Shown here piece after piece: positions 1-9,100 of a DNA stretch of 24,725 nucleotides. This DNA comes from Didymodactylos carnosus (taxonomy: Eukaryota; Rotifera; Eurotatoria; Philodinida; Philodinidae). Both the position numbers and the translations under genes were made by a program. The stretch covers positions 1 to 24,725 of the forward strand of contig CAJNOQ010002360.1 in assembly GCA_905250885.1 (NCBI GenBank), written 5' to 3'. How positions within the stretch are numbered: position 1 is the first letter of the stretch; each line of letters opens with the position of its first letter. Under the pieces are notes generated by a model. It did no database searches. It worked only from the letters and a program-made list of their open reading frames with translations, and was not told the origin of the DNA.

Positions 1-198
1 TCTATTTTGTGTCTAATGTTACTATGTTTTCGTCGACAGCAGAGTCAAAACTCCATGAGGGAGGCATTAGGGATCGTTCATCCTAGCGGATGAAATGTTC
101 ACCACTGAGCGGCAAATTTCTTTTGTTCCCAACACTTGTTGAAAAAATGCAAAGAAAAAAAGTTAGTTTTGAAATATGACGATTTTTCAAATGTTCAA

Positions 199-356
199 GA
201 TCCTGGGTACAAGATATCAAGAAATATCCGTACCCAAGGTCTTGCGTAAGATCTTGAGTGCAAAAATGTCCTGAGATCTTGTACCCATGTTTTCAAGATC
301 TAGTGCCAGATCTTAACGTAAGATCTTGGGCAAGATCTTGGTTTCAAGATGTTGGA
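199..356. repeat. Cluster of CAAGATCTTG-like palindromic words
   Basis: This stretch is dominated by variants of the self-complementary word CAAGATCTTG, such as TAAGATCTTG, GAGATCTTG, CAAGATCTAG, CAGATCTTA and CAAGATGTTG. An inner stem is visible where CAAGATCCTGGGTAC near 199 pairs imperfectly with GTACCCAAGGTCTTG near 231. The reading frames crossing it are incidental. It looks like a small fold-back repeat rather than a gene. Two other clusters in the window (9094-9401 and about 20325-20600) have the same architecture but are built from different words. Clean terminal repeats or a target duplication could not be fixed. Confidence 0.6.
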
Positions 357-398
357 CTAGGGATAGTTTATAAGAAGCGAAGCGACGTGTGCTTGAAA

Positions 399-776
399 CA
401 GAGACCGTCGCAGGGCAATTTTTTTGGCCCTGTCCTACCTTGTCTGGCTGGGCAGGACGCCGTGCAATGCAAAAAAAAGTTTTTCTTTTTAACCTAGAAG
501 GCTTTATCTTTAAGAAACTTATCACAAATACTGAATGTGTTTCTCGTGCGTAACAGAATCTTTTTTTTATTAATTAAGTTGAAGAAAAGAAGTTGAAGAA
601 AAGTTGACTTTCATTTTTATTTCACATAAGAGAGATCGCAAAATTTTACTTAAAAAGAAGCTTGAAAATCTCAAAAATCAATCTCTCACAGGACGAATCA
701 AGGAATTTTTTGTTGCTCTGCTCTGCAACAGGGCAGAGCAACAAAAATATATCGCCCTGCCCTACGACGGTCTCTG
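399..776. mobile_element. hAT-like MITE, 378 bp, with 8-bp target duplication
   Basis: The ends are inverted repeats: the left begins CAGAGACCGTCGCAGGGCA and the right, read on the minus strand, begins CAGAGACCGTCGTAGGGCA. The flanks are GCTTGAAA (391-398) and GTTTGAAA (777-784), an 8-bp duplication with one mismatch. CAG-starting termini plus an 8-bp duplication are the signature of the hAT superfamily. The inside has no transposase. It contains a hairpin around 711-742 (GTTGCTCTGC...GCAGAGCAAC) and a short tandem of AGTTGAAGAAAAG near 580-605. It is therefore a non-autonomous element, moved if at all by a transposase encoded elsewhere. Confidence 0.75.
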
Positions 777-784
777 GTTTGAAA

Positions 785-3774
785 TATCATAAGTTTTTGA
801 CCTTTTTTATGCCTTTGAACTGGGAACGTTTTAGTGTTTAAAAGTGGCCGTTTTATTAGGATAAAAAAAGTACATTTTTTAAGGTCACTATTGTACCATC
901 ATGAGTCGTTAATAGTCTCTTATTCGAACATTTTCCGCAGTCAGTTTTTTTCTGGCTAGTAACCTCACAAAGGCTGAATTCACAAATTTCAATATTTTAG
1001 GCTCCTTAGGATCATGGTACTATCACTGGTAGTCCTAGAACTAAAGGTTAAAAACTGACTGTTGAACGGTTAACATTAAATGCTAGGTTTTCCTCATATT
1101 TTACCTGTTTCCAAATGGTACGGTGATAGACAGTTAACGGTCGATGTGAAGTTTAGTTTATCAGATATACGAGATCAGCGTCAAAAACTGACTCGAATGG
1201 TATATGTTTATCCAAAAATATCTTTCATCAAGATTAGATTTTTGGAGGACTGCAGGCGAAATTTACCGAAAAAAAGACCTGAGGGCAACTAAAGGCTTAA
1301 TTTTGATGAAAGATATTGAATGCGGTGTGAAGCAGAATAGCATGCTAGTAATCAACGTCATCTTTTTTCTCTAGATTGAAAAATGTATCATTTTCTGTAA
1401 ATGTTTTCTCAAGAACTGTATGTGATGTTAAAAAAGTTGAAAAACGGGAAGTTTGTATTGTGGTTGAACTGATGCTTCTCCATTTTGGAGACTTTTTTGA
1501 TATTTAGTGTCTTTCCTAGAGTGTTTGGAAGTAGGCAGCGTGACTGTTTTGGATTTGAAAATTTTCAAGAAAAACCGATAATTGTTCCAACAGTGTACAG
1601 GCGCCTTTACAACAGAATTCGTGTACCATGTGATTCACTTTCATAGCTATGGCATCTGTATAGCGAATGAGCCATTATTATCGCCACTACATGCGCTATC
1701 GTGTTATAGATAATTAAGTCAATGATGTACGATAGTAATTGCTATGCAGTTTTAGGCGTTAAAACGGAGCTGCACCTGAGAACATCGTCAATGATAGGGA
1801 TTTCTATATGCTCGGACCATTGATTAGTTTTGTCTTTTTACTCTCATTTCCTAACCAGGTTCTGACAAAATTCCCGACAGGAACTGCTTCTCTCAAAAAA
1901 AACAAGTATTGTTTTGTGATAATACTAGTCATCGGTTTCATAACCAGGATCCTGATTTATCTGACTAGATCATCAGGTCGTTCCCTAGGATAGTTGTAAG
2001 ACAGCTTTATTCGCATGTTTCAAAAGACAAAGAAGAAAACACACATTTACTTTCGTCACATTTTCAATCGTGTGATTTGCCATCTAGTTTTTGATAAAAC
2101 CTATGTCATTTGACTCAGTTTTTGGTGCTAAGTCCGAATATCTGATTAATTCTGCATGGAAATTGACTTTTGATGGTTTAAATAGTCGACTACAAGGACA
2201 TTTTCTTGTTTTTTCACATTGATTTCAGGAAAAATCGTTTCTCGCAATAGTAAAGCAATATTAAAACAAAATCTCAAAGTACGCTTTTTCCCCATAGTAT
2301 AATGGGTGAATTTTATATATAATATATAATGAAAATTTTACTGACCTATACTTTCATGAGCTATACTACTGAGCTATACTATCATGCTTTTCTAAAGGGA
2401 GAGGACTTGGGATATAGATTTGCGGGGGTAGGGGGTTTATGATCTTAACCGGCGTGGTCTTTTATGTTTTTCTAAATAAAACTCTGTTTTTTTGGAAGGA
2501 CGTGCAGTTGCAAAACAAACAGATAAGTAAGTAGGCAAGACATCACAGTGTATCCGTATTTCATATATTGTGAAGCTGTGCTGTCAGGTGGCATGATATC
2601 TGATGCATATTCATGCAAGGTCATTATTTTTAAAATATTGTTTTACACTGTGGTGGTAAGATAGAGATGAGTGAAAGTTTTGTATTTTTGATTGAAATTT
2701 TCAAATGTTTTTGTCATTGTCTTTATCGCTTTAACCGATGCAAAAAAGAAAATAGATTGGATGAAATGATTACTATAGCATAGTTGTGTTAAAAATTCAA
2801 CAATTTTTGGATTATTTAAAACGCAGATTATATAGACATTTATCAGTTCTCTCGGAAAGAGTTTAAATATGTTACATAGTTTGTGAGAAGATTTCTAATC
2901 GGCGCGAAATCAATTGATGAATTATAGTTTTTTCAAAACTTGCAAGTAAAAATTTGTCGATTCTCTGCTTATTTGATCCATCTGAAGACAAGAAGAAGCA
3001 AAATGGTCAATTTTGACTCGCACTATTCGGTTATACATTTTTATGACATGTTCACGCAAGTAAGTCAATTTGATTAAAGGAGAAGAAAATGATTTTAAAC
3101 TTTAAAATCATTTGAATCAGATACTACTGCTTGCTTTGCGTGCATGGACATCATATTTCATGTATCCTGTAATATGTCAGAGTATTGTGATCAACCCATT
3201 ACATAAAGATACGTCTCAACATTAGAATAGATTGATATAGTAATTTTATTTATTTTTCTCATTGTTCGTTCTTAAGAAAAGAGAGCGCTATTCCAATCTA
3301 CTTTATTACCTACTTTTTTCACGAATTAACTCTGAGACAGCTTGTAGAGCGACAGATGCTTCAAGTACTTTATACAGATCCTAAGATCCTATCAAGAATC
3401 CGTGTAAGCTGCCCAATGATTTATCAAGCATTTTTCTCTTTTTTCAATGATTCTCGCTTCAGCCCATCCCTGCACTAGATACCCAGAGTCACAGATATCC
3501 CATCTGCCACAACCAGACGTGCTGTATTAGATGTCGTGATTTGCCATGCTCTATGTGTTATCAGAAGTTTCCTATTACCTACTGTTACCTACTTTGTCTT
3601 AAGAAAGACTGGAGGGTGGTGGTGGCCAGGTCAGTGACTGGGTTCTAACGAATACGAGCCTACAGTGAACTCGATGAGCGTCTGTGTTCATCAAAAACAT
3701 AAAGGAAGAAAAATGTGTTCAGAAATAAAGTATATTGGAAAGCGTTCAGTTTTCTCTGCAAGGGGAACCGCGTT
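785..3774. other. Intergenic stretch without a recognisable gene
   Basis: No reading frame here looks like a protein. The open frames are short and have no family features. What can be seen: a 20-bp imperfect inverted repeat (1218-1237 with 1298-1317, core TATCTTTCATCA); two copies of the dispersed TATTCGGAATCAG-type repeat (about 1163-1206 on + and 2104-2148 on -); and a small degenerate tandem of GAGCTATACTA-like units around 2340-2385 next to an AT-rich run. Around 3480-3560 a short cysteine-rich translation is visible but is too weak to call. Confidence 0.5.
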
Positions 3775-3776
3775 TA

Positions 3777-4666
3777 CAGGGTAGGGTGTTCCAAAAGTCA
3801 GTACCCAATAAAACTTTTTAATAACTCCATCATTTCTTAACCAAACTTCAATGTTGTTTTATTGTTTGACAGAGAAATGTTCCAAGTTTTATTTCATACG
3901 ATTGGAAACTCTTTTTAATATTTGAAAAAATGTTTGGGTTTATTATAGTGAAATTCAGATATCCTGGAACTCTTTCTTAATAAATTATGTACTGCAAAAC
4001 TTTCTAGAAAGAACATAAATAATTTTTAATGTTAAAGTAAAGTAGATAATGTCCGCTTTCACATAACGAAATGATTATTTGCTTTTGTTTAAAAATGACT
4101 GAATGTTGTGAATTTCTGGTTCCATACCAGCATCGGGACAAGTGCAAAAAGGTAATCAAATTTTTTTCAGATAAAATAAACTAATAAAAAGAAAAACTAA
4201 AAGTGGAATTTCATACAAAGAGGGTAGCCCTATAAACTGGAATAGTTTGAAAGCCTGTAAAAAGTTGTATGATGCTATTGCAGAAGCCACAATCCGTAGA
4301 TCATGCTGATATGGAAAAATTAACTTCTTGTGACAAAACTTTAAGTTGAACAAAACATTTGAATATGTGGGATTGTAGGGCAATTCGAGTTCTACAAAAT
4401 GAGACGTAGTGTGGCTCTGACAAAGAGTCCATTCAATTACGAAAGCTCCACAATCTTTATGCACTATTATAGATATTTGCACAGAAAGCATATGTTGTAA
4501 GTTTTATTATTTTTCCGCACTGATCTTCTTCTACACAAAAATTTCTGATCGTATGAAATGAAACTTGGAACGTTTCTCTATCAAATAAAAAAACCCTTGA
4601 ACTTTGGTTAAGAAATGACGGACTTATTAAAATTTTTTATTGGGTACTGACCTTTGGAACACCCTG
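3777..4666. mobile_element. Mariner-like DNA transposon relic with long inverted ends
   Basis: The element is bounded by TA dinucleotides (3775-3776 and 4667-4668), as expected for Tc1/mariner insertion. The right end read on the minus strand starts CAGGGTGTTCCAAAGGTCAG; the left end starts CAGGGTAGGGTGTTCC, with an extra AGGGT. The inverted arms run about 130-140 bp (left 3777 to about 3915, right about 4535-4666) with scattered mismatches. The termini resemble the CAGGGTGTTCC ends common in mariner elements. The interior is only about 600 bp, too short for a full transposase (about 345 residues), so this is an internally deleted or decayed copy. Confidence 0.7.
4156..4491 (-). pseudogene. 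Possible decayed mariner transposase C-terminal fragment
   Basis: A 111-codon frame lies between the inverted arms of the mariner-like element. Its middle reads SHTTSHFVELELPYNPTYS and then NVLFNLKF. This recalls the conserved C-terminal block of mariner transposases, where a histidine-containing stretch is followed by L-P-x-x-P-x-Y-S and the last catalytic aspartate. The usual PDLAP/D part after YS is not preserved, so the fragment would be catalytically dead. The position inside TA-flanked mariner-like ends supports the idea. The match is by eye and short, so a chance frame remains possible. Confidence 0.35.
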
Positions 4667-4668
4667 TA

Positions 4669-6120
4669 TATTCTTAAAAGTGATAAAACGCGTTTCTCTA
4701 TTGTAAACGTGTTCAAAAAGCAGCTAAAAGGCCATGCCACAATGCTGAAAAAATATCTTTTTTTGATATAGTAGAAAATACAATACAAAAATAAAAAAAC
4801 AAAGTTCCCTACAAAATTAATTCATGGAAGCTTTTCCCTTTTTGTTGTATTAAATGTGCAGTATTTTACGTAAAAAAAAAACCTTTTCTGTTTTTGAAGA
4901 TGATGCTAGTTGCTTTTTCCTTGCAGTTGTTATCTTACTTTTCACAAATATAAAGAAAATGATGATAAGTTTTGAAGGAAAAAACCAAATGTTTAATCAT
5001 TACGATGACAGTACTTGTTCAACAATTGTGACGTTATTTGCTGCTATTGAGAAAAACACGTTTTATTTATTTACGTAAAATTAATATCCTGATTTAGAAT
5101 CAGTTTGAATGACAGAAAGAATAATGTATAAACACAAGCAAACAGAAGAAACAAAACGAAAATTTTTATGTTACATTCTTTTTTTTTTCACGGTTATTAA
5201 TGTTTATATTTATAGTTAAACGAACACCTGCAAAGAATTTTATATCTATGTGTTTCTACTGAAAAATATAATATATAAATGAATCATCTTGTGTGTCTGA
5301 TGTTGTACACTTACAATTTTGCTGGTGTTGGTGCAAGAAAAGTCTTAATGCCACTGTACCGGCAGAAAATAAATTTTATGTTATAGCAATGTATCCGGCG
5401 GGGTAATTATAGGCTTGAGAAAATAACAAGATCTTCGTCTTTGTAAAGCCCTAGGTTTTTGTTTTTTTACTAAAAGAGAAGTTTAAAATTTAAGTAACAC
5501 TGAAGTATCTAAAATCATGAATTAAACAGCTAGTGTTATAGTTTAACGAGGTTTCTATTAATTGAGGAACAAAGTTTTTGACTATAATAAGCAACATGAA
5601 GCAGAACACGTTGCTTTATTTTCTTTCCTTCCAGTTTTTTCTCTATACCCACAATAATAATCACCTTTGCGTCAACATGTTGCAAAACATATTGAAATCA
5701 GAAAAAAAGTAGTCTATAGAATCGTACATAAATACAAGTGATTTAAAAGAAATCATCAAACAGTTTAATGGCTTTCTCACAACTTAGCTGCTTTTGATTA
5801 TTTTTGCTGAAATCGGATTTTGTGCGAAGGTTAATATTCAAGAATTCAGACGTTTTCAAATGATGGAAAGAGGCTCTATCTAATACAAAATATTTATTGA
5901 ATCGCTTCATTAACGTCTGATTTTATATAGATATGGTCTGTTTTCTTACTGCGTTTGTTCATTTTTTCCTGTAAGACGTTCAGCATCTTTTTCTTCTTTG
6001 TGATGATGGTGAATGGGACAAAGAAGACGATTTAACATTCAGAAACCGATATTGTTTTGGACTTGGATATTAGTTTAATAGGACTTACCTCAATATCTAA
6101 CACATACCTAAACATAGTTT
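4669..6120. other. Upstream flank of the E1 gene, no gene seen
   Basis: AT-rich DNA with homopolymer runs and short incidental frames, none resembling a protein family. No TATA-box-like element with supporting context could be singled out. The promoter of the E1 gene presumably lies in the distal part of this stretch, but nothing in the sequence locates it. Confidence 0.4.
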
Positions 6121-6188
6121 TTCTCTTTTTCCACTGTAGCGAGATTATTGATCTTCATTTTCTCTCCCATTTGTAGAATATTAACAAT
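6121..6188 (+). promoter_or_regulatory. 5' leader with two strong splice-acceptor-like sites
   Basis: Two pyrimidine-rich tracts end in AG just upstream of the E1 start codon: TTTTTCCACTGTAG ending at 6139 and TCTCTCCCATTTGTAG ending at 6176. The second leaves only 12 nt (AATATTAACAAT) before the ATG at 6189. Such a site so close to the start fits either the 3' end of an intron in the 5' untranslated region or a spliced-leader acceptor, which some invertebrates use. The TAG of the second site is also the in-frame stop that fixes the start at 6189. Confidence 0.4.
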
Positions 6189-9100
6189 ATGACTGATTAT
6201 GCTATAACAACAGACCAAGTGGCATTTATAGAACAGCCAACAACGCCGCAAGACATCGATGAAGGTCTCTATAGTCGAATGTTATATGTTATGGGAAAAG
6301 AGGCCATGCACGCTTTGTCGGGTTCTCATGTCCTCATATCCGGTATGCGAGGTCTTGGTGTTGAAATAGCAAAAAATATTGTATTAGGCGGTGTTAAATC
6401 GGTTACTATCCAAGACTGCAATAAAGTTACACATGCCGATTTATCATCTCAAGTATTTATTTCTCACAACAATCATCTAACAAATGAAATCGACCTGGAT
6501 TTTACTTACTTTTTTTTATAGTATTTTTTCACCGAAGAAGATATTGGAAAAAATCGTGCTGAGATTTCACAGAAGAAATTGGCTGAACTAAACAGTTACG
6601 TTGAAGTTACTCATTCATCAGAAAAACTAAATCCGCAATATTTGGAATCGAGAAAGATTAATGTAAGTTGTAACGGGTTGAGCAAGAAGAAAATGACACC
6701 ACTTCATAAAATGGATTTTTTGTTTAGCAGGACGACATAATTTTATCTGTTTTTAATAATTTATTCATTTGCTAGCTTATCCATGTTACATGTGTGACAC
6801 GGACTCGGTCTAAGTCGACCCTACAATTGACACACTTTCATTTGATGTACAACAAGTCTGTACAAAATGATATTAAATGCAATCAGAGATGGGCGAGTCA
6901 AGCTACTTTCCGAGTCCGAGTCCGAGTCATTTCGTAGCGGCGTCGAGTCGAGTCACCAGTGTTTCTGACATATCACCGATTAAAAAAAATTAAAGTTTGT
7001 TTAGAGTTAAAGAAAACTGTATTCAGCATACCTGATATAATATTGAAAATTTTTCTTAACTTTTTGGTGGTAGCCCTCGCTAAAAATAGAAAATTTTCCA
7101 GGTTATCAAGTGTGCTGAATACGAAAAAGCACTTTTCTTTAACTCTAAATGAACTTTAATTTTCTGTCGGTGATATGATATCAAGTCGAGTCGAGTCAAG
7201 ATATTTTTGCCATTTTTCCTATATATATGTAATAGCGCTGACGAAGAACAAGACAGCAATAATCAGTCGTTGTCTCTTTAGCACTTTGTCTCCGTCTTGC
7301 TCTTCGTCAGCACTATTACATATACTCTAACTGATGATGATTTATTGCGAAAGACATGACCAAGTCTATTGCCCGCTTTCATGACACAGTAGAGAGATAA
7401 AGTTTAAACATATTATAAACAAACAAACACACATCTTTAAAAGAAACAATAAGATATAAAACAGTAACAAAAAGAGACAAACACGTTTAAAAGAACCAAA
7501 TAAAACAGATTAACAAATAAAAAAAAAGAAAGAGACATCACAAATCATAAATTCAGCAGTTTATTTAAAATAGTTTTGATTGGGTTTAAGCGCAAACGTA
7601 ATATGTTTGTTTCATACTTTTCTTGGTAAAACAGATAGTTAAAACTAAGATTTAGAGAGATATCATTTGTAAGAAAATCGTACATAGTAAAAGAGCGAGA
7701 CAGCTGGAAAACAAGGTCTTTTAATAAAACACAAGAAGCACGCTTATGAAGTTTATGAGTGGGAAAACATGGTGGAAGACGTAATGCGATTTTTAAACTA
7801 ACGTTTTGTATGCGTTGAAGTTTAGTCCAACTAGAAGTAGAAATACATAAGAGACACGGAGAAGCGTAGGTTAACATAGGACAAAGATACGTTTTTGTAA
7901 ATAAACACAGCTGTATGAAGAAGAAGTCCCCAACGTCTGCCACGCACGGATTTTAAGGCACCCATACGTTTCCTCGTACGAATACAAATATCATTAATGT
8001 GAGCGCAAAAAGACAGCGACTAATCCAGTATAAAACCTAGGTATTTAAGAGTTTTTACTTGTTTCAGTCCATTTCCGTTTAGAAATAGGAAAATAGATGA
8101 GTTTTTATCACGTGGACATTTGGTGAAAAATAAAGACACTGTTTTTGAGTAGCTGATTTTTAAACGCCACCGCTTACAATAGGTGGAAAGACGATTACAG
8201 AATACTTCAATACTAACAATTGTTCGTCTTGCTTAGCATGGAAACATTCGCACAGGGCCGCTAAATCATCGGCATACATAGGGACGTTTACTTTCGTTTA
8301 CTGTACTCTAACTAATTATATGTTCTTCACATTTAGTCTACTTTTGTCTGAGGAAGGCGTCTTTGACTTTGCAAAGCATTTAGTGAATAGAATTTTTTTC
8401 GAATGAATGACTCGAGTCAAACAGTCGAGTCAATGTCTTCCAATTTTCGAGTCCAAGTCAAGTCAGAGTCATTAAAAAATGCGACTCAAGTCCGAGTCTC
8501 GTCCATCACTGAATGCAATAACATATTATTCAGGTAAAAAGAACTTACGAGAAAGTCTTGTTGTAGAAAAATTCCGTCATGCTGTACGCACGTATGTTTC
8601 ATTTATTTTGCACATGCTCTTGACCGTAGATAGTAATCAACCTAGACTACTTATGCAATGAATATGAGCTCATAATCGGCTTTCTAGACTGAGACATAAA
8701 CTCTACAATCTTGACTTTTACACAGTTATCGGTTTAGACTGTTTTCGGGGCTTTTACGAAAATTTCCATAATTTCTGAAGTAAGATCCGCTCAAAAAGTT
8801 TTGAGAATCTTCCTAAATATGTTCCGCTATCAGGTTTGAACGAACAGCTCGGACATCGATTGAGCAACTCAGGCCGCCTCTTTCGTGCGATGGCTCTTAG
8901 TTTGACTATTGGTTTTTGTATAATTTTCAATAGTGCTTCAATCTTCTAAGGACAAAACCATGGTTCCAGACACCGGTTTTACGGATGAAAAGTATTGAAA
9001 AAAAGGCTCTTTCTCGTTTACTCTGAACACAGCATTTGAAACTTGAGAGAATTCTATCTTTTAAGCTTAGGACGAAGTGGAAGTTAATGTGACTACCCTA

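Larger units (their letters stand above)
6884..8511. mobile_element. Non-autonomous hAT-like element with 8-bp target duplication
   Basis: The left end reads CAGAGATGGGCGAG and the right end, on the minus strand, CAGTGATGGACGAG (12 of 14 identical). Both sides are flanked by a perfect 8-bp duplication AATGCAAT (6876-6883 and 8512-8519). CAG-type ends and an 8-bp duplication indicate hAT. Just inside both ends lie many GAGTC/GACTC repeats (6894-6955, 7183-7200, 8408-8500), typical of transposase-binding subterminal repeats. No hAT transposase frame is present. The interior instead holds a fold-back (6970-7176), a short inverted repeat (7224-7324) and a retrotransposon insertion (7333-8303). 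Confidence 0.8.

Noticed and set aside
3484-3565. Cysteine-rich translation YPICHNQTCCIRCRDLPCSMC, weakly like a zinc-binding or RING-type segment, with a faint echo at 24090-24200.
   Set aside because: The frame is short, has no supporting domain around it, and the similarity to the second site is limited to a few residues broken by a stop and frame changes.
7545-7943. 132-codon minus-strand frame as an independent gene.
   Set aside because: It is the 3' part of a frameshifted reverse transcriptase inside a retrotransposon flanked by a target duplication, not a separate gene.
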